From assembly GCA_030592355.1 (NCBI GenBank), contig JAUVJE010000079.1:1-10026 (forward strand): 10,026 bases of DNA. Direction: 5' to 3'. The first letter of the stretch is position 1. Each line of letters begins with the position of its first letter. Both the position numbers and the translations under genes were made by a program. The notes below the pieces were generated by a model. That model did not search any database. It had not been told where the DNA came from and saw nothing but the letters and a program-made list of their open reading frames with translations. The stretch comes from Clostridia bacterium (GTDB lineage: Bacteria > Bacillota > Clostridia > DUPQ01). This document shows positions 1 to 6,498 of the stretch, one piece after another.

Positions 1-2
1 AG

Positions 3-110
3 TATTATCCGACGGTGGTAATTTTTCACCAGAAGAGGCTTGAGAAGTTTTATGCGAACGTCGTGTATGAAGATACACAGGCAAGCAGAAAACGGAACAA
101 AAAGATGTAA
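3..110 (+). CDS. C-terminal end of an unrecognised protein (5' truncated)
   Basis: One frame is open from the window edge to a TAA at 108-110, giving 35 residues; the other two forward frames close within about 45 bases. The tail begins YYPTVVIFHQKRLEKFYANV and ends in a very basic stretch (ASRKRNKKM). A rho-independent terminator begins about 20 bases after the stop, which supports this being a real gene end. I do not recognise the family. It does not look like AcpS, a gene sometimes found before nnr. Too little is present to infer a function. Confidence 0.5.
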   Translation, partial: YYPTVVIFHQKRLEKFYANVVYEDTQASRKRNKKM

Positions 111-130
111 ATCTGACAATAAATTTAAGA

Positions 131-175
131 AAACCACCGATTGGATAAAATCCATACTCAGTGGTTCCTTTTAAA
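131..175 (+). terminator. Rho-independent terminator after the upstream gene
   Basis: The outer stem pairs AACCAC (132-137) with GTGGTT (161-166) and extends inward past one C-A mismatch through GA/TC. An inner hairpin TGGAT-AAA-ATCCA caps the structure. The stem is followed by CCTTTT and then AT-rich sequence. The T-run is short, but the position just after a stop codon and before a new promoter fits termination. It separates the upstream gene from the nnr-alr unit. Confidence 0.7.
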
Positions 176-215
176 CATTGTTAGATGGTGGAGAAAAATT
201 AACCCGGCAGGTGTG

Positions 216-224
216 TGATATAAT
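216..224 (+). promoter_or_regulatory. Extended -10 promoter for nnr-alr
   Basis: TGATATAAT is a perfect extended -10 element (TGnTATAAT). No convincing -35 hexamer sits 16-18 bp upstream, which is common for extended -10 promoters. If T224 is position -7, transcription would start at about base 231, the A of the nnr start codon. This placement implies little or no 5' leader. It is the only promoter-like sequence seen between the terminator and nnr. Confidence 0.6.
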
Positions 225-230
225 TCTACT

Positions 231-1760
231 ATGAAATTAGTATCAATTTTAGAGATGCAAAAAGCTGACAAATACACCATTGAGCAACTGGGAATTCCCG
301 GGGAAAAACTCATGCATAGAGCTGCTTTAGCCGTTGTTAATGAAGTTATGAGTATTGCAGGAAGTAAATTCATGTTCACGGTTGCAGTTTTCTGCGGACC
401 CGGTAATAATGGCGGAGATGGATGGGCGACAGCAATAATGCTTCGTGAGAATGGAATAGAGACTACAGTTTTCACCGGTTGCTCTCCTGATGAACTCAGA
501 GGTGATGCGGCATTTTACGCCAATAAGGCAATTGAAAATGGTATTACGGTTATAGAAGCGACGGTGCCGGCAAATATCTTTGAATTTGATATTGTTATTG
601 ATGCTCTATTTGGCATAGGTCTCCATAGAAAAATTGAAGGGCTTTATAAAAAGTTTATATTGCTGATGAACAACCAGGCTAAGTATGTAATATCGGTAGA
701 TATTCCCTCGGGTCTCTATTCGGATGAAGGAATACCATATGATTTTGCCGTCAAGGCAGACAAAACCGTTACTTTCGGTAAGGCCAAGACGTTGCTGATA
801 AGTCAGCCGGGATGCACATATGCAGGGAAAGTTATAGTAAATGATATAGGAATACCTGACGAAGCTTATAAAAAAGAAAAGCTGGAATACATAGCGGTAG
901 ATTCAACGTTTATAAGAGAAAAAATAAAACCAAGAGAAAAAATTAGTTCAAAAGGCAATTACGGCAGGGTGCTGTTAATAACCGGAAGCCCGGGGATGAC
1001 GGGAGCCACCGGCCTTTGTGCCGAATCATGTCTGAGAAGTGGAAGCGGGCTTGTGTATTGCGCAGTTCCAAAAAACAAGATTTTTGAATACGACTCTCTT
1101 GTAAGAGAAGCTATTTCGGTCCCTGTGGAAGATGGAGGCAAGCATTATATATCTTCAGAGGGAATCAAGGATATAATGAAAGCAGCCAGAACCAAAACGG
1201 CGGTGGTAATAGGTCCCGGGCTTTCTCCTGAATCTGACTCTCATGTGATTTTCTATGAATTGACGAAAATAGCCGGCATCCCGGTTATTGCCGACGCCCA
1301 AACATTGAACGATATTTCGAATAATGCGAAACAACTGGAAAACGCAAAGTCAAAAATAATTGTTACCCCACATCCGGGTGAGATGTCCAGAATGACCGGT
1401 AAAACGATAAATAGTATTCAGGAAAGCAGAATAACCACTGCGGTTGAGTTTGCACGGGAGCATAGTGTGATAGTATTATTAAAGGGACACAGGACTATAG
1501 TCACCAACGGTTCAATCGTTTACATCAATACTACGGGTAACCCGGGGATGGCAACGGCGGGCAGCGGTGATGTATTGTGCGGGGTTATAGCGTCTTGCAC
1601 CGCAATTATAGATGATATTGCAGAAGCGGCTGCAACAGCGGCTTATATCCATGGGGCGGCAGGGGACAGAGCATCAATAAAATATGGCGAATACAGCATG
1701 AAGGCCGGGGATATTATAAACGAAATCCCATGGGTCATAAAAAATATAGCAGGAGTATAA
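231..1760 (+). CDS. nnr: Bifunctional NAD(P)HX epimerase / NAD(P)HX dehydratase
   Basis: This cytosolic repair enzyme handles hydrated NADH and NADPH. The N-terminal YjeF_N domain interconverts the R and S epimers, and the C-terminal ribokinase-like domain dehydrates S-NADHX or S-NADPHX, in bacteria usually using ADP. The epimerase half (about 1-215) shows NNGGDG (59-64), DALFGIG (124-130) and DIPSG (157-161). The dehydratase half (about 235-505) shows KGNYGRVL (241-248), GPGL (328-331), HPGEM (381-385), LLKGHRT (416-422) and the nucleotide-binding GNPGMATAGSGDVLCG (436-451). The length of 509 aa is normal for the fused form. The ATG at 231 fits the family N-terminus; an in-frame TGA at 216-218 rules out a longer protein, and no Shine-Dalgarno sequence precedes it. 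DAQTLN (355-360) replaces the usual DADxLN. It lies 1 bp before alr, so the two are probably cotranscribed. Confidence 0.95.
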   Translation: MKLVSILEMQKADKYTIEQLGIPGEKLMHRAALAVVNEVMSIAGSKFMFTVAVFCGPGNNGGDGWATAIMLRENGIETTVFTGCSPDELRGDAAFYANKAIENGITVIEATVPANIFEFDIVIDALFGIGLHRKIEGLYKKFILLMNNQAKYVISVDIPSGLYSDEGIPYDFAVKADKTVTFGKAKTLLISQPGCTYAGKVIVNDIGIPDEAYKKEKLEYIAVDSTFIREKIKPREKISSKGNYGRVLLITGSPGMTGATGLCAESCLRSGSGLVYCAVPKNKIFEYDSLVREAISVPVEDGGKHYISSEGIKDIMKAARTKTAVVIGPGLSPESDSHVIFYELTKIAGIPVIADAQTLNDISNNAKQLENAKSKIIVTPHPGEMSRMTGKTINSIQESRITTAVEFAREHSVIVLLKGHRTIVTNGSIVYINTTGNPGMATAGSGDVLCGVIASCTAIIDDIAEAAATAAYIHGAAGDRASIKYGEYSMKAGDIINEIPWVIKNIAGV

Positions 1761-1761
1761 A

Positions 1762-2916
1762 ATGGAAAATATGCCGGGAAGGGCATGGGTCGAGATAAAT
1801 CTTGATAACATTGTTAATAATTTAAGTGAAATCAGAAAGCATCTGGGGTCCGAAGTGAAAATAAACGGGGTTATAAAAGCTGACGGATATGGCCACGGTG
1901 CTGTGATGACCGCAAAAGTCCTTGGTGAAAACAACATAGATATGCTGTCGGTTGCGACTCTTGATGAAGCAATTCAGCTTCGCAAACAGAAAATCGCCAC
2001 TCCCATACTGGTTCTTGGCTATACCGAAGTAGGCAGGCTCAGGGAAATTATAAGAAACGATATAACTGTATCGGTTTTTGATAGTGAAGCAGCCGGCCGG
2101 CTTTCAGATGAGGCAAAGGACAAGGGAAAAAAAATTAACGTTCATCTGAAAATTGACACCGGGATGAATAGAATTGGTTTTCACTATACTGAGGAAAAGG
2201 CAATCTTTGACGCCTATCTGATGAATGGACTGGACATATGCGGGACCTTCACTCATTTTTCAACTGCCGGTGAAGAGGATACAACCTATACCGAAATTCA
2301 GTATGAACGTTTTATAGAGATAATAGAAAAAATTAAGCGCCGGGGCTTTGATCCCGGGATATGCCATGCAAATAACAGCGGCGGAACTCTTTTGCATGCG
2401 GGTAAGGCGATGGACATGGTGAGAACGGGGTTATTGCTGTATGGGCTCTATCCCTCTGAATATTCAGGACAATCCGCAGATTTGAAGCTTAAACCGGCAA
2501 TGACATTCAAAGCGAAAATTATTAAAGTTAAAACAATAGAAGACGGAATACCTGTAAGCTATGGCAATAAATATTTCACATCCGGAAAAACTAAAATAGC
2601 CACAATCGCATGCGGTTATGCAGATGGTTATTCCAGGATACTCTCTGGAAAAACACAGGTGATAATCAGCGGGAAAAAGGTGCCTGTCATAGGTAATATA
2701 TGTATGGATATGTGTATGGCTGATATATCAGAACTAAGCGATGAGGTTAAGGCAGGGGATGACGCCATAATGTTTGATGGTGAAATAACAGCGGGAGACA
2801 TAGCACAGGCAAACGGCACCATCAATTATGAAATTGTCTGCAGAATCGGCATGAGGATACCAAGAGTGTATTTTAAAAACGGAAAGGTAACAAAGATCAG
2901 CAATTATTTACTTTAA
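1762..2916 (+). CDS. alr: Alanine racemase (PLP-dependent)
   Basis: Interconverts L- and D-alanine, supplying D-Ala for peptidoglycan. The protein has 384 aa, normal for the family. The N-terminal TIM-barrel carries the PLP lysine K39 in VIKADGYGHG. R137 in IDTGMNRIGF and R221 in VRTGLLLYGL match the conserved substrate and cofactor arginines. In the C-terminal beta domain Y267 (VSYG) matches the second catalytic base. GNICMD (311-316) and INYEIVCRIGMRIPRVY (354-370) are further signatures. The usual HANSA motif reads HANNSGG (202-208), a mild variation. The start has AGGAG at 1751-1755 with 6-base spacing, lying inside the end of nnr, and only one base separates the genes, so translation is probably coupled. 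All key residues are present, so it should be active. A biosynthetic (Alr) rather than catabolic (DadX) role is inferred from the lack of an adjacent D-amino acid dehydrogenase. Confidence 0.97.
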   Translation: MENMPGRAWVEINLDNIVNNLSEIRKHLGSEVKINGVIKADGYGHGAVMTAKVLGENNIDMLSVATLDEAIQLRKQKIATPILVLGYTEVGRLREIIRNDITVSVFDSEAAGRLSDEAKDKGKKINVHLKIDTGMNRIGFHYTEEKAIFDAYLMNGLDICGTFTHFSTAGEEDTTYTEIQYERFIEIIEKIKRRGFDPGICHANNSGGTLLHAGKAMDMVRTGLLLYGLYPSEYSGQSADLKLKPAMTFKAKIIKVKTIEDGIPVSYGNKYFTSGKTKIATIACGYADGYSRILSGKTQVIISGKKVPVIGNICMDMCMADISELSDEVKAGDDAIMFDGEITAGDIAQANGTINYEIVCRIGMRIPRVYFKNGKVTKISNYLL

Positions 2917-2925
2917 GTATAATGA

Positions 2926-2954
2926 TTGACCACCGTAAAACCGGAATATATAAT
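2926..2954 (+). promoter_or_regulatory. Sigma-A promoter for the downstream operon
   Basis: TTGACC (2926-2931) and TATAAT (2949-2954) are separated by exactly 17 bp, so 11 of 12 hexamer bases match the vegetative consensus. Transcription would begin near 2961, leaving a leader of about 68 bases before the ATG at 3029. The promoter lies only 10 bp after the alr stop. No terminator is visible between alr and this site, so read-through from nnr-alr may add to expression. Confidence 0.75.
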
Positions 2955-3028
2955 AAATGCAACAGAAGCGAACTTTTTAAAAAAGTTAAAAATAGAATAC
3001 ATAAGATAGTAACCGGGAGGAACTAAAG

Positions 3029-3613
3029 ATGAAATTAAAAACCAATACGGTATTGACGGTTGTATTTGCCATTGTGATACTGCTGACCGGCTATGCCAGA
3101 AGCGCAACCGGCTCAGGTATTGTCCTTGCAAGCGTGGATTATGTTGATTCCAAATTCAATGAATTAAATGCAAGGATAAATCAAATATCAGCAGGAGGGG
3201 CAACAAGCGGTGTTGTTGCCGACGGCAACACACTGGCAAGGATAAACAATCTCGAAGTACAGACAGGAGCCCTGCAGAACGATGTGGATGATTCCAAGAA
3301 GCGAATCGACTTTATGGACACCACTGTATTAAATTTGTCAGACGGAACCGTTTGGCAGGTAGTTAAGGTGGATCCGGGCATCAGGGTGCTGGCTTCTGAC
3401 ACAGGGGAAGTAATTCTTAGAAGCGGAATAGCCAGGGCCATCGGAAACGAACACAACGAAGGTCTTTCGGATCTTTCAGCGGGACGTGAAATTAAAAATA
3501 ATGAACTAATTGATAAAGATCATCACCTTTTGATCCCCAGGGGTGACGGCAGGGGAATAATAACCGAGACTGTGTGCTATATAATCTACAAGGGCTTGTA
3601 CCACATGCAGTAG
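3029..3613 (+). CDS. Secreted or membrane-tethered protein with coiled-coil stalk, unknown function
   Basis: This 194-aa protein has a basic N-terminus, a hydrophobic segment (about 8-20) and small residues after it (GYARSATGS), which looks like an export signal; it has no lipobox cysteine. Residues about 37-98 form a hydrophilic stretch with heptad-like spacing (VDSKFNELNARINQ, then INNLEVQTGALQNDVDDSKKRI), probably a coiled coil or stalk, interrupted by a Gly/Ala-rich linker (55-65). The C-terminal part (about 107-194) is a compact beta-rich domain with IRVLASDTGEVILRSGIARAI, GLSDLSAG (145-152) and HLLIPRGDGRGI (166-177). I recall similar RSG...GLSD...LLIPRxDGRGI domains in other clostridial secreted proteins, but know no function. 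The start is set by GGGAGG at 3015-3020, 8 bases upstream. It is the first gene after a strong promoter. Function is not assigned. Confidence 0.85.
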   Translation: MKLKTNTVLTVVFAIVILLTGYARSATGSGIVLASVDYVDSKFNELNARINQISAGGATSGVVADGNTLARINNLEVQTGALQNDVDDSKKRIDFMDTTVLNLSDGTVWQVVKVDPGIRVLASDTGEVILRSGIARAIGNEHNEGLSDLSAGREIKNNELIDKDHHLLIPRGDGRGIITETVCYIIYKGLYHMQ

Positions 3614-3646
3614 GTGATGGATAAATTATTTGTAAGCAGGGAATAA

Positions 3647-4750
3647 ATGATATTTGAATTTAATATGCCGGTCAATCTTATGTTTGGCAACGGTGTTATA
3701 AAAAAGAACAGCGAAAAATTTAAACTCGGTAAAAAAGCACTGATTGTAACCGGCAGGAACAGCGCCCGGTTGAGCGGGGCTTTTGATGATATAAGTGATG
3801 TGCTTTTTGCATCTGGAATTGAATATGTTCTTTTTGATAAGATTGTGAGTAATCCCAACCTTGCCATTGTAGCCGAAGGAACTAAGTTTGCAAAAGAAAA
3901 CAACGTTGATTTTATTATCGCTGTCGGGGGAGGTTCTCCCCTTGACGCAGCTAAGGCCATAGCGGCGCTTTATACCAATGATATTGAATCCATTGACCTT
4001 ATATTGAAAAAATTGGAAAAGCCTTCTCTTCCTATAATTGCAGTTCCGACTACTTCTGGAACCGGAAGCGAAGTCACTCAATATTCTGTACTTACCATTC
4101 CATCTATGAAAACTAAAAAAAGTTTTGCGAGCCCATGGAGTTTTCCTAAGGTCGCATTTGCAGATCCACGGTATACTTATAGTCTTCCCAACGGCATAAC
4201 GATTGATACGGCTTTTGACGCATTTTCGCATTTATTGGAAAGCTATTATTCAAAAAGGAGCACCCTGTTTAATGACGTAATTGCTATTGAAGGAATAGAA
4301 GCTTTCGCACAATGCATGGAAAACCTTAAGGATAATGAAATAACTAAAACAACCAGGGAAAAGCTGATGTATGCTTCATGTCTCGGCGGTATTACCATCA
4401 GCCATACAGGGACTACTTTAATTCATGCGATGGGATATTCCCTCACATACTTTAGAAAGTTCAGCCACGGTAGGGCAAATGCAATGATTATGGCTGAGTA
4501 TATGAAATTTAATGAAGCGTCGGTGCCTGAAAAAACTAAAAAAGTTTTGAATTTACTGGGTTTTTCCGGTTTTGATGAAGTTGAAGATTATTTTGGATTT
4601 GGCAATGATAAGATACCGGTGTTAAGTGATGAAGAATGCAAAATGTTTGCAACGCTTGCAATGGGACAGGGAAGTGTTAAATTAAATCCAAGACTTGTTG
4701 AAGAAGACGATATATATAATCTGTACAGAAAAATATTCGGAGGTAGCTAA
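3647..4750 (+). CDS. Iron-containing (group III) alcohol dehydrogenase
   Basis: A cytosolic NAD(P)-dependent dehydrogenase of the Fe-ADH family, which oxidises alcohols or, in fermenters, reduces aldehydes. The 367-aa length fits the shorter members. The Rossmann-like N-terminal domain carries GGGSPLDAAKA (94-104) and TTSGTGSEVT (135-144). All four metal ligands expected for the family are visible: D191 and H195 (DAFSH), H260 (TTLIHAMGY) and H274 (FSHGRANA). The usual HAxxHxL motif reads HAMGYSLTYF, so the histidine commonly found there is a tyrosine, as in some family branches. The ribosome site is weak (AGGG near 3634). It follows the secreted-protein gene by 33 bp with no terminator and overlaps the next gene by one base. 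The substrate cannot be read from sequence; butanol, lactaldehyde or glycerol-like substrates are all possible, so no gene symbol is given. Confidence 0.93.
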   Translation: MIFEFNMPVNLMFGNGVIKKNSEKFKLGKKALIVTGRNSARLSGAFDDISDVLFASGIEYVLFDKIVSNPNLAIVAEGTKFAKENNVDFIIAVGGGSPLDAAKAIAALYTNDIESIDLILKKLEKPSLPIIAVPTTSGTGSEVTQYSVLTIPSMKTKKSFASPWSFPKVAFADPRYTYSLPNGITIDTAFDAFSHLLESYYSKRSTLFNDVIAIEGIEAFAQCMENLKDNEITKTTREKLMYASCLGGITISHTGTTLIHAMGYSLTYFRKFSHGRANAMIMAEYMKFNEASVPEKTKKVLNLLGFSGFDEVEDYFGFGNDKIPVLSDEECKMFATLAMGQGSVKLNPRLVEEDDIYNLYRKIFGGS

Positions 4751-5889
4751 TGAAGGGAAATGCCAGAATTTTAGTTATAAACAACCTCAAAGAAGCGGCA
4801 ACTCATATAACGGCCATTGGAGCGGAAGAAGGAAAAGTAGATTGGCTTGCCAACAACTCTGATTTCATGACCATTAAATTTGATAATGTTACGGCAATGG
4901 ATGCAATTATTATTAAAAACGATACACTTGAGATGGGTGGTAATGCTGCTTACAACAGGGGAATTTATGACGGAAGCGTAAATAAAAGCGATATCATAAT
5001 TGCAGGTTCGAGAAGTACATTGATAAGGCTGTCTGCACGACTCAGGCTCAGGACAAAAAGCACAAGGGAAATTGCAGACGCACTCGATTTTCTTCTGAGG
5101 GTAGACAATATGGGCCGTTCGAGTTTTATTTGCAGGGACAAAAGAATACCCATAGGCAGAAAAACAATAGTAATGGGAGTGCTTGAAATTTTTCCTGATA
5201 GTGACGAAGGCAAAACTTTTGCACAAGCTGAAGAAATAATCAGCGAGGGTGCCGACATAATTGGCATTACATGCTCACCTGATTTTGAGAAAAATTTCTT
5301 AGTATCATGTTCTACGGATATAATCGAGAAAATCAGAATGAAATACAACACACCCATATGCGTTGATGTATCAAGGGCGGAAGCTGCGAAGAAAATGCTA
5401 TCTTCAGGTGCAGACATTATCAATGATATCTGGGCGGTGCGCAAAGACCCTGACCTGGCGAAGGTTGTGGCAGCGTACAAAGCCGGAATCATACTCATAC
5501 ATAACACAATGCACAGCATGGGGGACGATGTCATGGGAAAGATAATGTTTATGTTGAGAAAAAGCATTGAGGTATGCCAGGGAGCGGGAATCGGCATCAA
5601 TCGTATTGTGGCGGATCCGGGACTGGGTTTCGGAAAGACAATGGAGCAAAACCTTGAGATTATCAGAAAGTTGAAAGAAATCAAATCACTGGGAGTTCCT
5701 CTAATGGTTGGTCCCTCGGGTAAGAGTCTTTATAAAAACGTTATGGGAAAAAGCATTGAAGAAAGCTCTGAAATTATAGCTTCTGTAGCAGCTGCTTCAA
5801 TAATAAACGGCGCTGATATAATCAGAGTACATGATGTAAGGCAGATGAAAGAAGCTGCAAAAATTACTGATGCAATAATAAATAAATGA
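4750..5889 (+). CDS. Dihydropteroate-synthase-like pterin-binding protein with N-terminal extension
   Basis: Residues about 137-379 are a DHPS (pterin-binding TIM barrel) domain; residues 1-125 are an extra domain that I recall from FolP-type proteins of Clostridia. DHPS normally joins p-aminobenzoate to a dihydropterin diphosphate in folate synthesis. The pterin-pocket residues are kept: D206 (CVDV), N225 (INDI), D289 (ADPGLGFGKT, 288-297), K325 (GPSGKS) and R359/H361 (RVHDV). The loop motifs are not. Loop 1 NVTPDSFSDGG reads EIFPDSDEG (146-154), so the metal-binding Asn is Glu146. Loop 2 GGESTRPG is replaced by TCSPDFEK (174-181), losing the Ser/Thr-Arg that hold pABA. The usual His-Met is HN (251-252). 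GGAGGT at 4739-4744 and a TAATG overlap with the ADH gene set the start. No other folate gene is nearby. It may be a divergent DHPS, or a paralogue that binds pterins for another reaction; folP is therefore withheld. Confidence 0.85.
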   Translation: MKGNARILVINNLKEAATHITAIGAEEGKVDWLANNSDFMTIKFDNVTAMDAIIIKNDTLEMGGNAAYNRGIYDGSVNKSDIIIAGSRSTLIRLSARLRLRTKSTREIADALDFLLRVDNMGRSSFICRDKRIPIGRKTIVMGVLEIFPDSDEGKTFAQAEEIISEGADIIGITCSPDFEKNFLVSCSTDIIEKIRMKYNTPICVDVSRAEAAKKMLSSGADIINDIWAVRKDPDLAKVVAAYKAGIILIHNTMHSMGDDVMGKIMFMLRKSIEVCQGAGIGINRIVADPGLGFGKTMEQNLEIIRKLKEIKSLGVPLMVGPSGKSLYKNVMGKSIEESSEIIASVAAASIINGADIIRVHDVRQMKEAAKITDAIINK

Positions 5890-5901
5890 CCGGAGTACAA
5901 A

Positions 5902-6498
5902 ATGATAGCTTATTTTTATATTAACAAAAACGACGCTGAAGAGGTAAAGGAATGCGGGCTTAAGCTTTCTATATACGGAGATGAAGTGCTGGCAGAAAGA
6001 GAGCATCCCATAAGAGCCATCAGAGCACTGTTGTCGCCAAAGGACGATATATCCAAATACAGCGACAGTAGACTTTCCTGCCTTAAGCTAGATATTCCAA
6101 ATGGTAAATTACTTGTAGCAGAAGAGATATATCTGGATACGGGCAACAGAGAATGGTTCAATGAATCAGTGGTGCACGCCGAGAACTATATCTTCGGGAC
6201 ATACAGAAAACCCTGCTATCTCCTAACCTTCACCGTTAGCGATGAGTATATAGGAATACTCGATAAGTCGAGGGACGTCCCGGTTTTGTATGATGATTCC
6301 GAGGAGTTGTATATCCTGAAAATGAAGGCTGAATTTGAAGACAGGGATGAGAATTTCTACGATAAAGCTATTTATGGTTATCTTGATGTATTGCAGCGTA
6401 ATTGGAAGGCCTCAATCGAATGGCAATCCGACGAATTTACTATTTTTGGCAGTGAGGGTAAAAAGTACATTATCAGGAACCCTGAAAATGAAAAATAA
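5902..6498 (+). CDS. Conserved-looking hypothetical protein, unknown function
   Basis: A 198-aa soluble acidic protein without signal peptide or membrane segment. I do not recognise the family. The start is supported by GGAG at 5892-5895, 6 bases before the ATG, and the gene lies 12 bp after the DHPS-like gene. Its last 11 bases overlap birA, so it is built into the operon. The N-terminus reads YFYINKNDAEEVKECGLKLS (4-23), a layout (aromatic start, helix, then CGL) loosely like the opening of ADP-ribosyltransferase-fold families such as DarT or RES proteins (...L..I...GL). This is only a resemblance, and no full catalytic triad is evident. Later features are SPKDD (45-49), CLKLDIPNG (60-68), HAENYIFGTYRKPCYLLTF (92-110) and a Trp-containing C-terminal region (161-185). 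Codon use looks like that of its neighbours. Confidence 0.85.
   Translation: MIAYFYINKNDAEEVKECGLKLSIYGDEVLAEREHPIRAIRALLSPKDDISKYSDSRLSCLKLDIPNGKLLVAEEIYLDTGNREWFNESVVHAENYIFGTYRKPCYLLTFTVSDEYIGILDKSRDVPVLYDDSEELYILKMKAEFEDRDENFYDKAIYGYLDVLQRNWKASIEWQSDEFTIFGSEGKKYIIRNPENEK

Noticed and set aside
2971..2987. The inverted repeat AACTTTTTAAAAAAGTT between alr and the next gene, considered as a terminator.
   Set aside because: The stem is only A/T plus one C-G pair, has no following T-run, and lies downstream of the promoter's expected start site. It may be a weak leader hairpin at most.
3580..3585. A TATAAT hexamer near the end of the secreted-protein gene, considered as a promoter for the alcohol dehydrogenase.
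   Set aside because: The sequence 17 bp upstream is not -35-like and there is no TG extension, so the main promoter at 2926-2954 is the simpler explanation.
4965..5684. A 239-aa minus-strand open frame opposite the DHPS-like gene.
   Set aside because: The plus-strand gene has clear family motifs, a ribosome site and operon fit; the opposite frame has no recognisable domain.
6335..6487. An in-frame upstream extension of birA that would add 51 residues.
   Set aside because: It lies wholly within the preceding gene in another frame, its translation has no BirA-like content, and the ATG at 6488 has a ribosome site and gives the normal family N-terminus.
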